A DNA stretch of 64,000 nucleotides, from the NCBI RefSeq assembly GCF_002940685.1, contig NZ_PNFP01000003.1:186001-250000 (forward strand), read 5' to 3'. The notes below the pieces were generated by a model. It was not told the origin of the DNA. It did not search any database and saw only the letters and a list, made by a program, of their open reading frames with translations. Shown piece after piece: positions 44,125-52,800 of this stretch (positions within the stretch are counted from its first letter, which is position 1; the number at the start of each line of letters is the position of its first letter). The position numbers and the translations under genes were made by a program. The stretch is from Ensifer adhaerens. GTDB taxonomy: Bacteria > Pseudomonadota > Alphaproteobacteria > Rhizobiales > Rhizobiaceae.

Positions 44125-45147
44125 CTATCGCCGTAGCGGCGGTGGGCCGACGGAGTTACGGATAACGAGGTCCGGCCGCAACAGGATTTCGGTTTCGGAG
44201 GCAGCCCGGTCCGAGAGCAGCTCAAGCAGCAAGGCCATCGCATGCTTGCCGATGGCGGTGCGCGGTTGGCGGATCGTCGTCAGCGACGGGGACATGAAAC
44301 CCGCCTGCGGCACATCGTCGAAGCCGGTGACGGAAAAGTCCTGCGGTATGTCGTAGCCGCGCGCCTTGAGGCCGAGCGTCACGCCAAGCGCGGTCTGGTC
44401 GTTGACGCACATGAAGGCCGTCGGAAGGTCGTCACGCATGAAGAGCTGTTCCAGCGCCAGCCTGCCGCTTTCCACCGTTCCGTCGCCTTCGAGGATCAGC
44501 TGACGGTTCAGGGGAATCCCGGCCGCGGCGAGACCGGCTTCGTATCCGGATCGACGCCGGGCGTAGGCGAGGCGGGTATGGGAATCGCCGATGAAGGCGA
44601 TGCGCCGGTGCCCTTCGGATATCAGGAGATCGACGACCTTGCGCGCACCTTCGACGTCATCGACCCCGACATAGGGGATGCCGCCGTTGAACACCGGCTC
44701 GAAGACGCCGACGGTCGGCGGCAGCCTCGCCGTCAACGTCTGGTGGCCGAAAGGAAGGATGCCCGTAAACAGGATCATGCCCGCGGCCTGGTTGGAATTG
44801 AAGAATTTCAGATATTCCAGGCCACGCTGGGCGTCGTTCTGCGTATGGCCGATCAGGACGCCGTAACCGTGCGCGCGCGCTTCGTTTTCGAGACCGACAA
44901 GAATGCTGGAAAAATTCGGGTCGCCGATATCGGGCGCGACCACGAGGATCATGTTCGAGCGACCGAGCCTCAGGCTGCGCGCCATCGCGTTGGGCGTGTA
45001 GCCGGTGATCGCGATCGCCTGATTGACTTTCAGCCGGGTGGATTTGGCAACCTTCTCCGGCATGTGAATGGCCCGCGACACGGTCGCGATCGACACTTCG
45101 GCGATCCGTGCGACGTCTTCGATGGTTGCGGGCTGGGAATTGGACAC
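44125..45147 (-). CDS. LacI-family regulator of the ribose-type ABC importer
   Basis: 340 residues from GTG 45147 (GAGG 6 nt upstream); a longer frame to 45234 precedes the helix-turn-helix with unrelated sequence and runs towards the operators. The HTH is 'TIEDVARIAEVSIATVSRAI' at residues ~8-27. The effector domain shows 'RSNMILVVAPDIGDPNFSSI', 'HRRIAFIGDSHTRLAYARRR' and 'VTGFDDVPQAGFMSPSLTTI'. It is divergent from rbsA-like genes, and the two TGTAAACC/GGTTTACA-type palindromes between them are its likely operators. Confidence 0.93.
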   Translation of the reverse strand: MSNSQPATIEDVARIAEVSIATVSRAIHMPEKVAKSTRLKVNQAIAITGYTPNAMARSLRLGRSNMILVVAPDIGDPNFSSILVGLENEARAHGYGVLIGHTQNDAQRGLEYLKFFNSNQAAGMILFTGILPFGHQTLTARLPPTVGVFEPVFNGGIPYVGVDDVEGARKVVDLLISEGHRRIAFIGDSHTRLAYARRRSGYEAGLAAAGIPLNRQLILEGDGTVESGRLALEQLFMRDDLPTAFMCVNDQTALGVTLGLKARGYDIPQDFSVTGFDDVPQAGFMSPSLTTIRQPRTAIGKHAMALLLELLSDRAASETEILLRPDLVIRNSVGPPPLRR

Positions 45148-45236
45148 GCTTGGCCTCGGAATCTGCTGCGAGGACGTTACACAGGTTCGCCCGACGGTCA
45201 AACGAAGAAGCCAAAAAAATTGTCGGGCAATCATGA

Positions 45237-45250
45237 TGTAAACCTTTACA
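45237..45250. promoter_or_regulatory. LacI-family operator 1, TGTAAACCTTTACA
   Basis: This palindrome extends to GATGTAAACCTTTACATC (45235-45252). The copy at 45259-45272 is its exact reverse complement over the 14-bp core. Centres are 22 bp apart, about two helical turns, so both can be bound on one DNA face. Confidence 0.75.
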
Positions 45251-45258
45251 TCGGCGAG

Positions 45259-45272
45259 TGTAAAGGTTTACA
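45259..45272. promoter_or_regulatory. LacI-family operator 2, TGTAAAGGTTTACA
   Basis: This mirror-image copy of operator 1 lies 38 bp upstream of the ATPase gene start, in the position expected to block the importer promoter. Confidence 0.75.
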
Positions 45273-45309
45273 TCAGTGAAATAGCGGTGGAGGCCGCAGG
45301 GAGGGGATA

Positions 45310-46836
45310 ATGACCACGGAGCATGTCGACGGGGCTCCCGTCGTTTTGTCCGCGCGCCGCATCAGCAAATCGTTCAGCGGCGTGCAGGTCCTGTTCAGTG
45401 TCGATTTCGAGCTGCGCCAGGGCGAAATTCATGCGCTCATGGGCGAGAACGGGGCTGGCAAATCCACGCTGGTGAAGATCCTGTCGGGCTTCGAGCAGCC
45501 GACATCGGGCGAGATCCTGTTCGACGGCAAGTCGACGAAGCTGCCGGCCAATGGCGCTGCGGAAGCGCTCGGTATCGTCATCATCCACCAGGAATTCAAT
45601 CTCGCCGAACATCTGACCGTCACCGAAAGCCTGTTTCTCGGCCGCGAGGTAACCCGCTTCGGCGTGCTCGACCGCAAGTTCATGCGCGCCGAGACCCGTC
45701 GCGTGCTCGATCTCTTGGGCTCCCATGTCGACGAGAACGCGTTGATCGGCTCTCTCTCGATTGCCGAAAAGCAGATGGTCGAGATCGCCAAGGCGATCAG
45801 TCGCGATGCGCGCGTCGTCTTCATGGACGAGCCGACGGCGGTGCTGTCGCGTGAGGAGACGAACTTCCTGTTCCGGCTCGTGCGCAAGCTGCGCGACAAG
45901 GGAACGAGTTTCGTCTTCGTGTCGCACAAGCTCGACGAAGTCATGGAGCTGACCGACCGCGTGACCGTGCTGCGCGACGGCCAATGGATCAAGACCTCGC
46001 CGACCTCCGTGCTCGACGGCGAGGCGATCGCCCAGCTGATGGTCGGGCGCGAGCTCTCGAGCCTCTATGCCGCAAAGAACGAGCCGGATGTCGACGAAGA
46101 GGTGGTGCTGCGTGTCGATGCCGTATCGACCGGCTACGTCCGCGACGCGAGTTTCGAGGTGCGCCGCGGTGAGATCCTCGGCTTTTCCGGCATGATCGGC
46201 TCCGGCCGGACGGAGCTGATGGAAGCGATTGTCGGGTTGCGTGCCCGCACGGCCGGCGAGGTGCTGGTTCGTGGCCAGCCCGTCCCGGCCGGCGACGTCC
46301 ATGCCGCCAACAAGGCCGGTCTCGCCTACATGACCAAGGATCGCAAGGCCAAGGGGCTGCTGCTCAATGCCGGCATGATGGCGAACCTGACGCTGCAGTC
46401 GCTCGGCCGGCACAGCCGTCTCGGCTATCTCGACCCCGCAAGCGAGGAGGCGGCGCTGGTGAAGGCGCGCCGGCGCTTCGACATCCGCGTGCGGGACGAC
46501 AAGATCGTGGCCGGGCGCATGTCCGGCGGCAATCAGCAGAAGCTGCTTCTCGCCAAGGTCATGGAAACCGATCCCAGCATCATCATCATCGACGAGCCGA
46601 CCCGCGGCATCGACGTCGGCACCAAGCAGCAGATCTATCACTTCATCTCGGCGCTCGCGCGGGACGGCCGCTCGATCATCGTCGTCTCCTCGGAAATGCC
46701 CGAGATCATCGGGCTGTGCAGCCGCGTGGCGGTCATGCGGGAAGGCCAGATCGCCGGCGTTCTCGAAGGCGACGAGATCTCCGAGCAGGAGATCATGCGC
46801 TACGCCGCAGGGCTGAAGAAGAAAGCGGCGGCCTGA
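45310..46836 (+). CDS. ribose-type (CUT2) sugar ABC ATP-binding protein (RbsA/MglA-like)
   Basis: 508 residues with two ATPase domains, the CUT2 layout. Domain 1 has Walker A GENGAGKST (~residue 43), signature-like 'LSIAEKQMVEIAKAI' and Walker B 'VVFMDEPTAVLS'. Domain 2 has the degenerate Walker A 'GMIGSGRTELMEAI' usual for RbsA, 'MSGGNQQKLLLAKVM' and 'IIIIDEPTRGIDVGTKQQIY'. It powers import through the RbsC-like permease encoded next. No sugar kinase or pentose enzyme follows, so the substrate is not fixed by context. Confidence 0.94.
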   Translation: MTTEHVDGAPVVLSARRISKSFSGVQVLFSVDFELRQGEIHALMGENGAGKSTLVKILSGFEQPTSGEILFDGKSTKLPANGAAEALGIVIIHQEFNLAEHLTVTESLFLGREVTRFGVLDRKFMRAETRRVLDLLGSHVDENALIGSLSIAEKQMVEIAKAISRDARVVFMDEPTAVLSREETNFLFRLVRKLRDKGTSFVFVSHKLDEVMELTDRVTVLRDGQWIKTSPTSVLDGEAIAQLMVGRELSSLYAAKNEPDVDEEVVLRVDAVSTGYVRDASFEVRRGEILGFSGMIGSGRTELMEAIVGLRARTAGEVLVRGQPVPAGDVHAANKAGLAYMTKDRKAKGLLLNAGMMANLTLQSLGRHSRLGYLDPASEEAALVKARRRFDIRVRDDKIVAGRMSGGNQQKLLLAKVMETDPSIIIIDEPTRGIDVGTKQQIYHFISALARDGRSIIVVSSEMPEIIGLCSRVAVMREGQIAGVLEGDEISEQEIMRYAAGLKKKAAA

Positions 46837-46899
46837 GTCGCGCCGGCTGGCGCGCCGGCAATCACAACAAGATTCCCGACAGGTGGGACGGAGGTTCGA

Positions 46900-47916
46900 T
46901 TGGATATGAGCGTGAACCAGGAAGGCAGCCAGGAGGCCATCCGCCGCCGGAGCTGGCGTGACATCGATCTGAGAGCCGTGGCGCCGTTCGTTGCGCTGGC
47001 GTTGCTGCTCCTGGTCGGCGCGCTGGTCAATCCCAACTTCATCAGCATCAACAACCTCGCCAATGTCGCGACCCGGAGCGCCTTCATCGCCATCATCGCG
47101 GTCGGCGCGACCTTCGTGATCTCCTCGGGCGATCTCGACCTGTCGGTTGGCGCCATGGTGGCCTTCATCGCCAGCCTGATGATCCTGTTCATGAATTCCG
47201 GCGTCATTGCCGATCCGGTGCTGATGCTTCTGGGGGCAATCCTCTTTGCCATCGTTGCTGGCACGCTCTGTGGCCTCACCAACGGCCTGATCACGACGGT
47301 CGGCCGGATCGAGCCCTTCATCGCGACGCTCGGCACGATGGGCATCTATCGCGGGCTGACGACATGGCTCTCGCAAGGCGGAGCGATCACGCTCAAGGAG
47401 CCCGAGCTTCAGGAAATGTATCGCCCCGCCTATTTCGGCACGATCGCCGGCGTGCCGGTCCCGATCGTCGTCATCCTCGCGGTGACCGCCGTTGCCGCCT
47501 TCATCCTCTACCGGACGCGCTATGGGCGCCACGTGGTCGCCGTCGGCTCCAATCGCGACGTCGCGCGCTATTCCGGCATCTCCGTCAACCGCGTGCGCAC
47601 GGTCGCCTTCGTCATTCAGGGCCTGTGCGTGGCGGTCGCCGTTCTCCTCTATGTGCCGCGCCTCGGCTCCACGTCTGCGACAACGGGCATCCTGTGGGAG
47701 CTGCAGGCGATCACCGCCGTCGTCGTCGGCGGCACGGCGCTCAAAGGCGGCGCGGGCCGCGTCTGGGGAACGATCTGCGGCGCCTTCATCCTCGAGCTGG
47801 TCGGCAACATCATGCTGCTCTCCAACTTCATCAGCGAATACCTGATCGGCGCCATCCAGGGTGCGATCATCATCATTGCGATGCTCGTCCAGCGCTCGCT
47901 GGTGCGGAAATCGTGA
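46900..47916 (+). CDS. ribose-type ABC permease (RbsC-like)
   Basis: 338 residues. TTG 46900 has GGAGG at the ideal 5-nt spacing; ATG 46906 is the alternative and costs two residues. It has about 8-10 membrane helices. The CUT2 signature region includes 'LVNPNFISINNLANVATRSA', 'ISSGDLDLSVGAMVAFIASL', 'GRIEPFIATLGTMGIYRGL' and 'AITAVVVGGTALKGGAGRVW' (all RbsC/XylH-type). It forms a homodimeric channel with the preceding ATPase. Confidence 0.93.
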   Translation: MDMSVNQEGSQEAIRRRSWRDIDLRAVAPFVALALLLLVGALVNPNFISINNLANVATRSAFIAIIAVGATFVISSGDLDLSVGAMVAFIASLMILFMNSGVIADPVLMLLGAILFAIVAGTLCGLTNGLITTVGRIEPFIATLGTMGIYRGLTTWLSQGGAITLKEPELQEMYRPAYFGTIAGVPVPIVVILAVTAVAAFILYRTRYGRHVVAVGSNRDVARYSGISVNRVRTVAFVIQGLCVAVAVLLYVPRLGSTSATTGILWELQAITAVVVGGTALKGGAGRVWGTICGAFILELVGNIMLLSNFISEYLIGAIQGAIIIIAMLVQRSLVRKS

Positions 47917-47979
47917 GACGGCCGGGTCCACAGGTCCCCCGGCCTGCAACAGGCTGACCTGATATTTGGGAGGAACTTA

Positions 47980-48933
47980 ATGCGTAACAAGCTATTCGGC
48001 CTGACGCTCGCAGCCATGACCGCCCTTGCCGGCGTGTCGCATGCGCAGGAGGAAAAGAAAGTGACGATCGGTGTGTCGATCCCGGCCGCCGATCATGGCT
48101 GGACGGCCGGTGTGGTCTTCCACGCCGAGCGCGTCGCCAAGCTCCTGATGGAGCGTAATCCGGGCCTCAACGTCATCGTCAAGACCTCACCGGATCCGGC
48201 GAGCCAGGCCAACGCCGTCCAGGATCTGGAGACGCAAGGCATCGATGCGCTCGTCATCCTGCCGACCGATCCCGATCCGCTGGTCAACGCCATCAAGGAA
48301 GTGAAGGGCAAGGGGACCTTCGTCGCGCTGGTCGACCGGGCGCCGAGCGTCAACGACAATTCCGTGCGCGATCTCTATGTCGCCGGCAATAACCCGGCGC
48401 TCGGCCAGGTCGCCGGCGAATACATCAAGGCGACCACGCCCGAAGCTGAGGTCGTCGTCATCCGCGGCCTGCCGATCCCGATCGACCAGCAGCGGCAGGA
48501 CGGTTTCGACAAGGGCATCGAAGGCTCGAAGGTCAAGGTTCTCGACCGCCAGTACGGCAACTGGAACCGTGACGATGCCTTCAAGGTCATGCAGGACTAC
48601 CTGACCAAGTACCCGAAGATCGACGTTGTCTGGTGCCAGGACGACGACATGGCCGTCGGCGTGCTGCAGGCGATCGAGCAGGCAAAGCGCACCGACATCC
48701 AGTATGTCGTGGCCGGCGCGGGCTCGAAGGAAATGATCAAGAAGGTCATGGACGGCGACAAGATGATCCCGGTCGACGTGCTCTATCCGCCGGCGATGGT
48801 CGGCACGGCGCTCGAAATGACCGTCGCCAACTTCTACGGCCAGGTCCCGGTCCGTGGCATCTACACGATCGACGCGACGCTCGTGACCAAGGACAACGCC
48901 AAGGACTTCTACTTCCCGGATTCTCCGTTCTGA
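47980..48933 (+). CDS. ribose-type periplasmic sugar-binding protein (RbsB-like)
   Basis: 317 residues after GGGAGGAAC. Residues 1-22 (…LAGVSHAQE) are a signal peptide. The type I periplasmic-binding fold is clear: 'VTIGVSIPAADHGWTAGVVF', 'QDLETQGIDALVILPTDPDP', 'YVAGNNPALGQVAGEYI', 'DVVWCQDDDMAVGVLQAIEQ'. It is the third gene of the operon and supplies specificity. A hairpin at 48948-48978 follows the stop codon. Confidence 0.93.
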   Translation: MRNKLFGLTLAAMTALAGVSHAQEEKKVTIGVSIPAADHGWTAGVVFHAERVAKLLMERNPGLNVIVKTSPDPASQANAVQDLETQGIDALVILPTDPDPLVNAIKEVKGKGTFVALVDRAPSVNDNSVRDLYVAGNNPALGQVAGEYIKATTPEAEVVVIRGLPIPIDQQRQDGFDKGIEGSKVKVLDRQYGNWNRDDAFKVMQDYLTKYPKIDVVWCQDDDMAVGVLQAIEQAKRTDIQYVVAGAGSKEMIKKVMDGDKMIPVDVLYPPAMVGTALEMTVANFYGQVPVRGIYTIDATLVTKDNAKDFYFPDSPF

Positions 48934-48947
48934 TCCAGATCTGATGC

Positions 48948-48978
48948 GATGGCGGCCCACCGTTTTCGGGCCGTCATC
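48948..48978 (+). terminator. hairpin after the ribose-type importer operon
   Basis: GATGGCGGCCC (48948-48958) pairs with GGGCCGTCATC (48968-48978) with one G-T pair and a 9-nt loop. No clear U-tract follows, so it is either a weak terminator or an mRNA 3'-end stabiliser. Confidence 0.55.
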
Positions 48979-49181
48979 AACCGTCACGGAAGGGCCGGGC
49001 CGGCCGCCGGATCCCTCTGCAACGCGGGTCCATCGGGCCCGACACGATGCCGGGACGACTGTCGTCCCTCCGGCTGTCCGATTGCATTAGCATCCTGTTG
49101 AATTTCGCCCGCACTCGTCATAGAACTGTCACACAGGCACCCGACCTTCCCTTCGCCTCCAGCCAGTTCAACATGTGAACG

Positions 49182-49697
49182 ATGATGCAAACAACCACTG
49201 TGTCACGTCTGTCATCTGACGCGATCGCCGTTTCCGAAGCAGCGCCGGTCACCGTCAATCAGGCCGGCGCAATCTGCTTTCGCAGGGAAAGCGGCGGGAA
49301 TTGCTTCGAGGTGCTGCTGATTTCCGGCCGCACCACCGGGCTCTGGGGTATTCCCAAGGGGCACCTGGAATGCGGCGAGGACACGGCTGCCGCCGCCGCC
49401 CGGGAAGCGTTCGAAGAGGCCGGCGTCATCGGAACGGCGCTGAAGGACGAAATCGGCGGGTTCACCTACAGCAAGATCGGCAAGGCCGCCGTCTATCACG
49501 TCCAGGTCCACCTGATCGCCGTTGCTTCGATGGCGGCTGACTATCCGGAAAAGGGTGCGCGGACGATACAGTGGGTGCCGGTATCCCTCGCACCGTCACT
49601 TGTGGGGCAGCCTGGTCTCCGGATGCTTCTTGCGGAGCACCTGGGTGGGCTTGCAGACTGCGATCTCGAGAACTCCGTCCGCCTCGCCTGTCCCTAA
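49182..49697 (+). CDS. NUDIX hydrolase
   Basis: 171 residues (start ATG 49182 or 49185). The NUDIX box is complete: 'GHLECGEDTAAAAAREAFEE' followed by AGV, matching Gx5Ex7REUxEExGU. The box is preceded by 'GLWGIPKG', typical of the family members that act on nucleoside or inositol polyphosphates. No signal peptide. The last bases, including the stop, lie in a RIME-like repeat shared with the convergent cyclase gene. Confidence 0.9.
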   Translation: MMQTTTVSRLSSDAIAVSEAAPVTVNQAGAICFRRESGGNCFEVLLISGRTTGLWGIPKGHLECGEDTAAAAAREAFEEAGVIGTALKDEIGGFTYSKIGKAAVYHVQVHLIAVASMAADYPEKGARTIQWVPVSLAPSLVGQPGLRMLLAEHLGGLADCDLENSVRLACP

Positions 49698-49803
49698 AGC
49701 GCGTCGCGATCTTTCAGATTCGCTCGGTGCGCTTTAAATATTTGATTTATCACATGTCGTCATCGCAAGACCGCTGCGCACTTTTGCGCGACCCGCTTTA
49801 GAG
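49693..49803. repeat. RIME-like rhizobial intergenic mosaic repeat
   Basis: The stretch starting TAAAGCGCGTCGCGATCTTT, with the complementary half GGTGCGCTTTA, followed by 'CACATGTCGTCATCGCAAGA', 'CCGCTGCGCACTTTTGCGCG' and CCCGCTTTAGAG, matches my memory of RIME1 elements dispersed between genes in Rhizobium and Sinorhizobium. It provides the stop codons of both convergent genes and, by its hairpins, probably terminates transcription in both directions. Confidence 0.7.
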
Positions 49804-52800
49804 CCGGTCCCGTCTGCGGCGCAATTCGGCGGCGATCATGGCCTCGTCCCGCCGAAGGCTGAGGCGTTGCGCGGCCGCCATGCCCTCCTTCCAGACGGAC
49901 ATGGCAGCCGCTTCCTTTCCCTCCAGCCAGAGCGATACACCCGACCACAGCGCAAGTTGTGGCCCGCCGATCGGAAAGACCCGGGCATAACGTTTGAGCT
50001 CCCGCAGCGCCTGGCCCTCCCAGTGCGGCCATTCCTCATAGGCGGTGGCGAGGCCGGCCTCGCGGCCGCGCAGGAAGACTTCGGCCGCGCCGGAGATACC
50101 GACCAAGGTGCTGTGGGACGATGGCCGTCGCATCAATTTCACCAGTTGCAACGTTTCGGCGGCCGCCTGGACGCTCTCGGCATGCCGCCCGGTGCGCGCC
50201 AGGGCGAGCGCAAGCGCGCCCTTTGCCGAGATCTGTGCGGCAAGATCGACCGAGCCGAGCATGGCCGAGCCGATCAGCCGGAGAATGTCGACGGCCTCGC
50301 GCGGTTGATCCGTGTGCAGCACGCAGAGCGCCTTGCACCGCAACGCCCAGATCTCCTGCTGGATGTTGCCGGCATTCTGTGCACGGGACAGAAGGGCGAT
50401 CGTCGTCGGTTCGAGAGCGGCCTGCTCGCCGCGATAATAGAGCGACCAGAAGCGCATGCCCTGGGCGTTGCACCACCGCAATTGATCGCCTGCTCGAAGG
50501 CAAAACTGCTGGCCCTGCTCGAGCCGGGCGTCCACTCCCGGCCATTCTCCGCGCCCGAGCTGCCACAGAGCGTCGAGATTGCAGACATGCGCATGGATGG
50601 CGGTGTCTGCGAGCTCGGTCGCGATCCGCTCCGCCCTCTCCATGAAATACCCGCATCCCGACCGCCAGCCCATCATCCCGAAGCCGCAGCCGAGCTGCGA
50701 GGCGGCAACGGCCATTTCGGTCGTCCGCCCGGTCCGCTCCGCGCGTGTCACCGCGCCGATGAGGTTGCACATGCCACGGGTGAAGCGCAGCTCGAAGTAA
50801 TCGACCAGCGCCGCCTGGTTCAGGCAACGCGCCATCTCTCTCTCCCAGGACAACCGGTCGTCGCGGCGGGCAAGCTTCGCCTTGTCCGGCAGCACCTGCT
50901 GTGCCGCCAGCCGCAGGCCGCCGGCAGCAAGGCGCAAAAGGGTCGCGGACGAGGAAACGGGAACCGGCTGGCCAGCCGCCTTCAGCGCGTTCCTGACGGC
51001 AATACCCTGTGCGTGAATATCGCCGCGACTGTAGTGCGCTTCCGCCAGCTTGCGCCGCCAGCGAACCGCCTGCAGCCGCTGCTCGGGCGTCCAGTCCTGC
51101 GGCTTCGGTTCGTGCGCCATGCAAATGCCGAGAAAGGACTCGACTTCCCTGAAGGCGCCGACCTGCAGGGCCCTGGCGGCGGCCAGGTCCGCATATTTTA
51201 CGACCTTCTCCTTGTTCTCCGCCGCCTCGAAATGCTGGACGAGAACCGCGAGGTCGCCGCCCATGGCCTCGATGCGTGTGCGCTCCAGCCAGTGGGCGAG
51301 CGAAGCGTGAAGGCGGCTGCGCAGGTCGCCGGGCATCGATCCGTAGACCACGTCGCGCGTCTGGTCATGGCGAAACTCGTAGTTTCCGGCCTGGCTGAGC
51401 CGGCGCACCAGATGGGCATCGACGAGCCGTTCGACGGCGGATGCGAGGCCTTCCGCGTTCAGCTCGTCCTTCAGCAGCGCCTCCAGTTCGGCGAAGGCGA
51501 AGGAGCGTCCGATGACGGCAGCGGCCTTGATCACATCCTGCGATATCGGGTCCAGGCGATCCACCCGCTCCCGGATGACCCGTTCGACGCCCTCGAAATA
51601 CTGGAGATCCTCAAGCGGACGGATCGAGCGCCAGAGGCCGTCGCGCACCGCGATGAGGCCCTCGCTCTTCAGCGTGAGGGCAATCTCCTCGGCAAAGAAG
51701 GGATTGCCTCCGGCAAGGACGGCGATCCGACGCGCAAGGTCCTGTTGCGGCGGCACCTCCCCGAGGGTGCGCGAAACGAGTTCGCAAACGGTGCCGTCGT
51801 CGAGCTCTTCCAGCTCGAGGAAGCGGTAGCGTCGCGCCGGCTCCTCCGCCTCGGTCCCCGCCTCGACCCGTCGCCTAAGTTGCTTCAGGTCCTCGGGGAC
51901 CTCTTCGGAGCGCACGCAAAGCACGAGCATCAGTGAGGGAACGGCACCGAGCACCCAGTCGACGAGGCGCAATGAGGCGGAATCCAGCCACTGGCTGTCT
52001 TCGAGCACGAGGGCAAAGGGCCGGGGCGCCAAGACCCCGAGAATATCGCCGAGGAGGCGCATCGTCGCATCGGCGCGATGGGCGCCTTCCAGATGGCGCG
52101 TCCCCTCGTTCTGCTCGATCTCGATCGCCAGAAGATCGTTGAGGAGGGGAAGGCGGTCGGCGATCCACGGCGCCGTGCGGATGCGCGCGGTGATACTTTC
52201 GAGCAGGATGAGGCCATCGCTTTCGACGGGCAGTCCCAAAAGCGTTTCAAGGACGCGCCGCCATGCCAGAAGCGAGCTTCTGCGGTCGTCCCGTTCGGCG
52301 AGCGTTATGGCGATGGCGATGCCGGCAGCGTGAAGATTGTCGGTGAAGGTGGCCGCCAGCCTGCTCTTGCCGATGCCCGGCTCGCCCAGAATGACGACGA
52401 GACGGCTCGAACCGCCAAGGGTCTCCTCGAATACATGCTGCAGAAAGGCGAGTTCACGCTCGCGTCCAATCAGCGTTGCCGCAGGCAGGGCCCGCGGCCG
52501 CGGCTCAAGCGGGCGATAGACGGGCGCCACGTCGCCAAGCCCCGCCAGTTGGACGGTTCCGCGCCGTTCAAAATCGAAGGACGCCCGGCTTGCCCTCTCG
52601 GTCGGCGCATCGCACAGCACGTCACTGGAGGCTGTCATAACGAGGCGTGCGGCGCGATTGACCGGCGTGCCGAGAACCATCAGCTGTCGGCGGCGGGCAC
52701 TGCCGACGACGCGAAACAGGGCGTCGCCCGTCGCCACGCCGACCGACACGGCGAGCCCCATATCCGTGATGTGGCGACCGATCGCGCGGGCCGCGTCCAC

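Noticed and set aside
45268-47949. 893-codon open frame on the minus strand opposite the ribose-type importer genes
   Set aside because: It is antisense to two clear ABC genes, has the Asp/Arg/His-rich composition produced by reverse-complementing GC-rich genes, and no ribosome binding site or recognisable domain.
49100-49150. CTGTCAC-containing stretch before the NUDIX gene resembling half of a Pho box
   Set aside because: Only one half-site matches; the second CTGTCAT-type repeat at 11-bp spacing is absent.
49867-51936. 689-codon plus-strand open frame opposite the cyclase-like gene
   Set aside because: Antisense shadow; the minus-strand protein has clear cyclase and P-loop motifs, this one has none.
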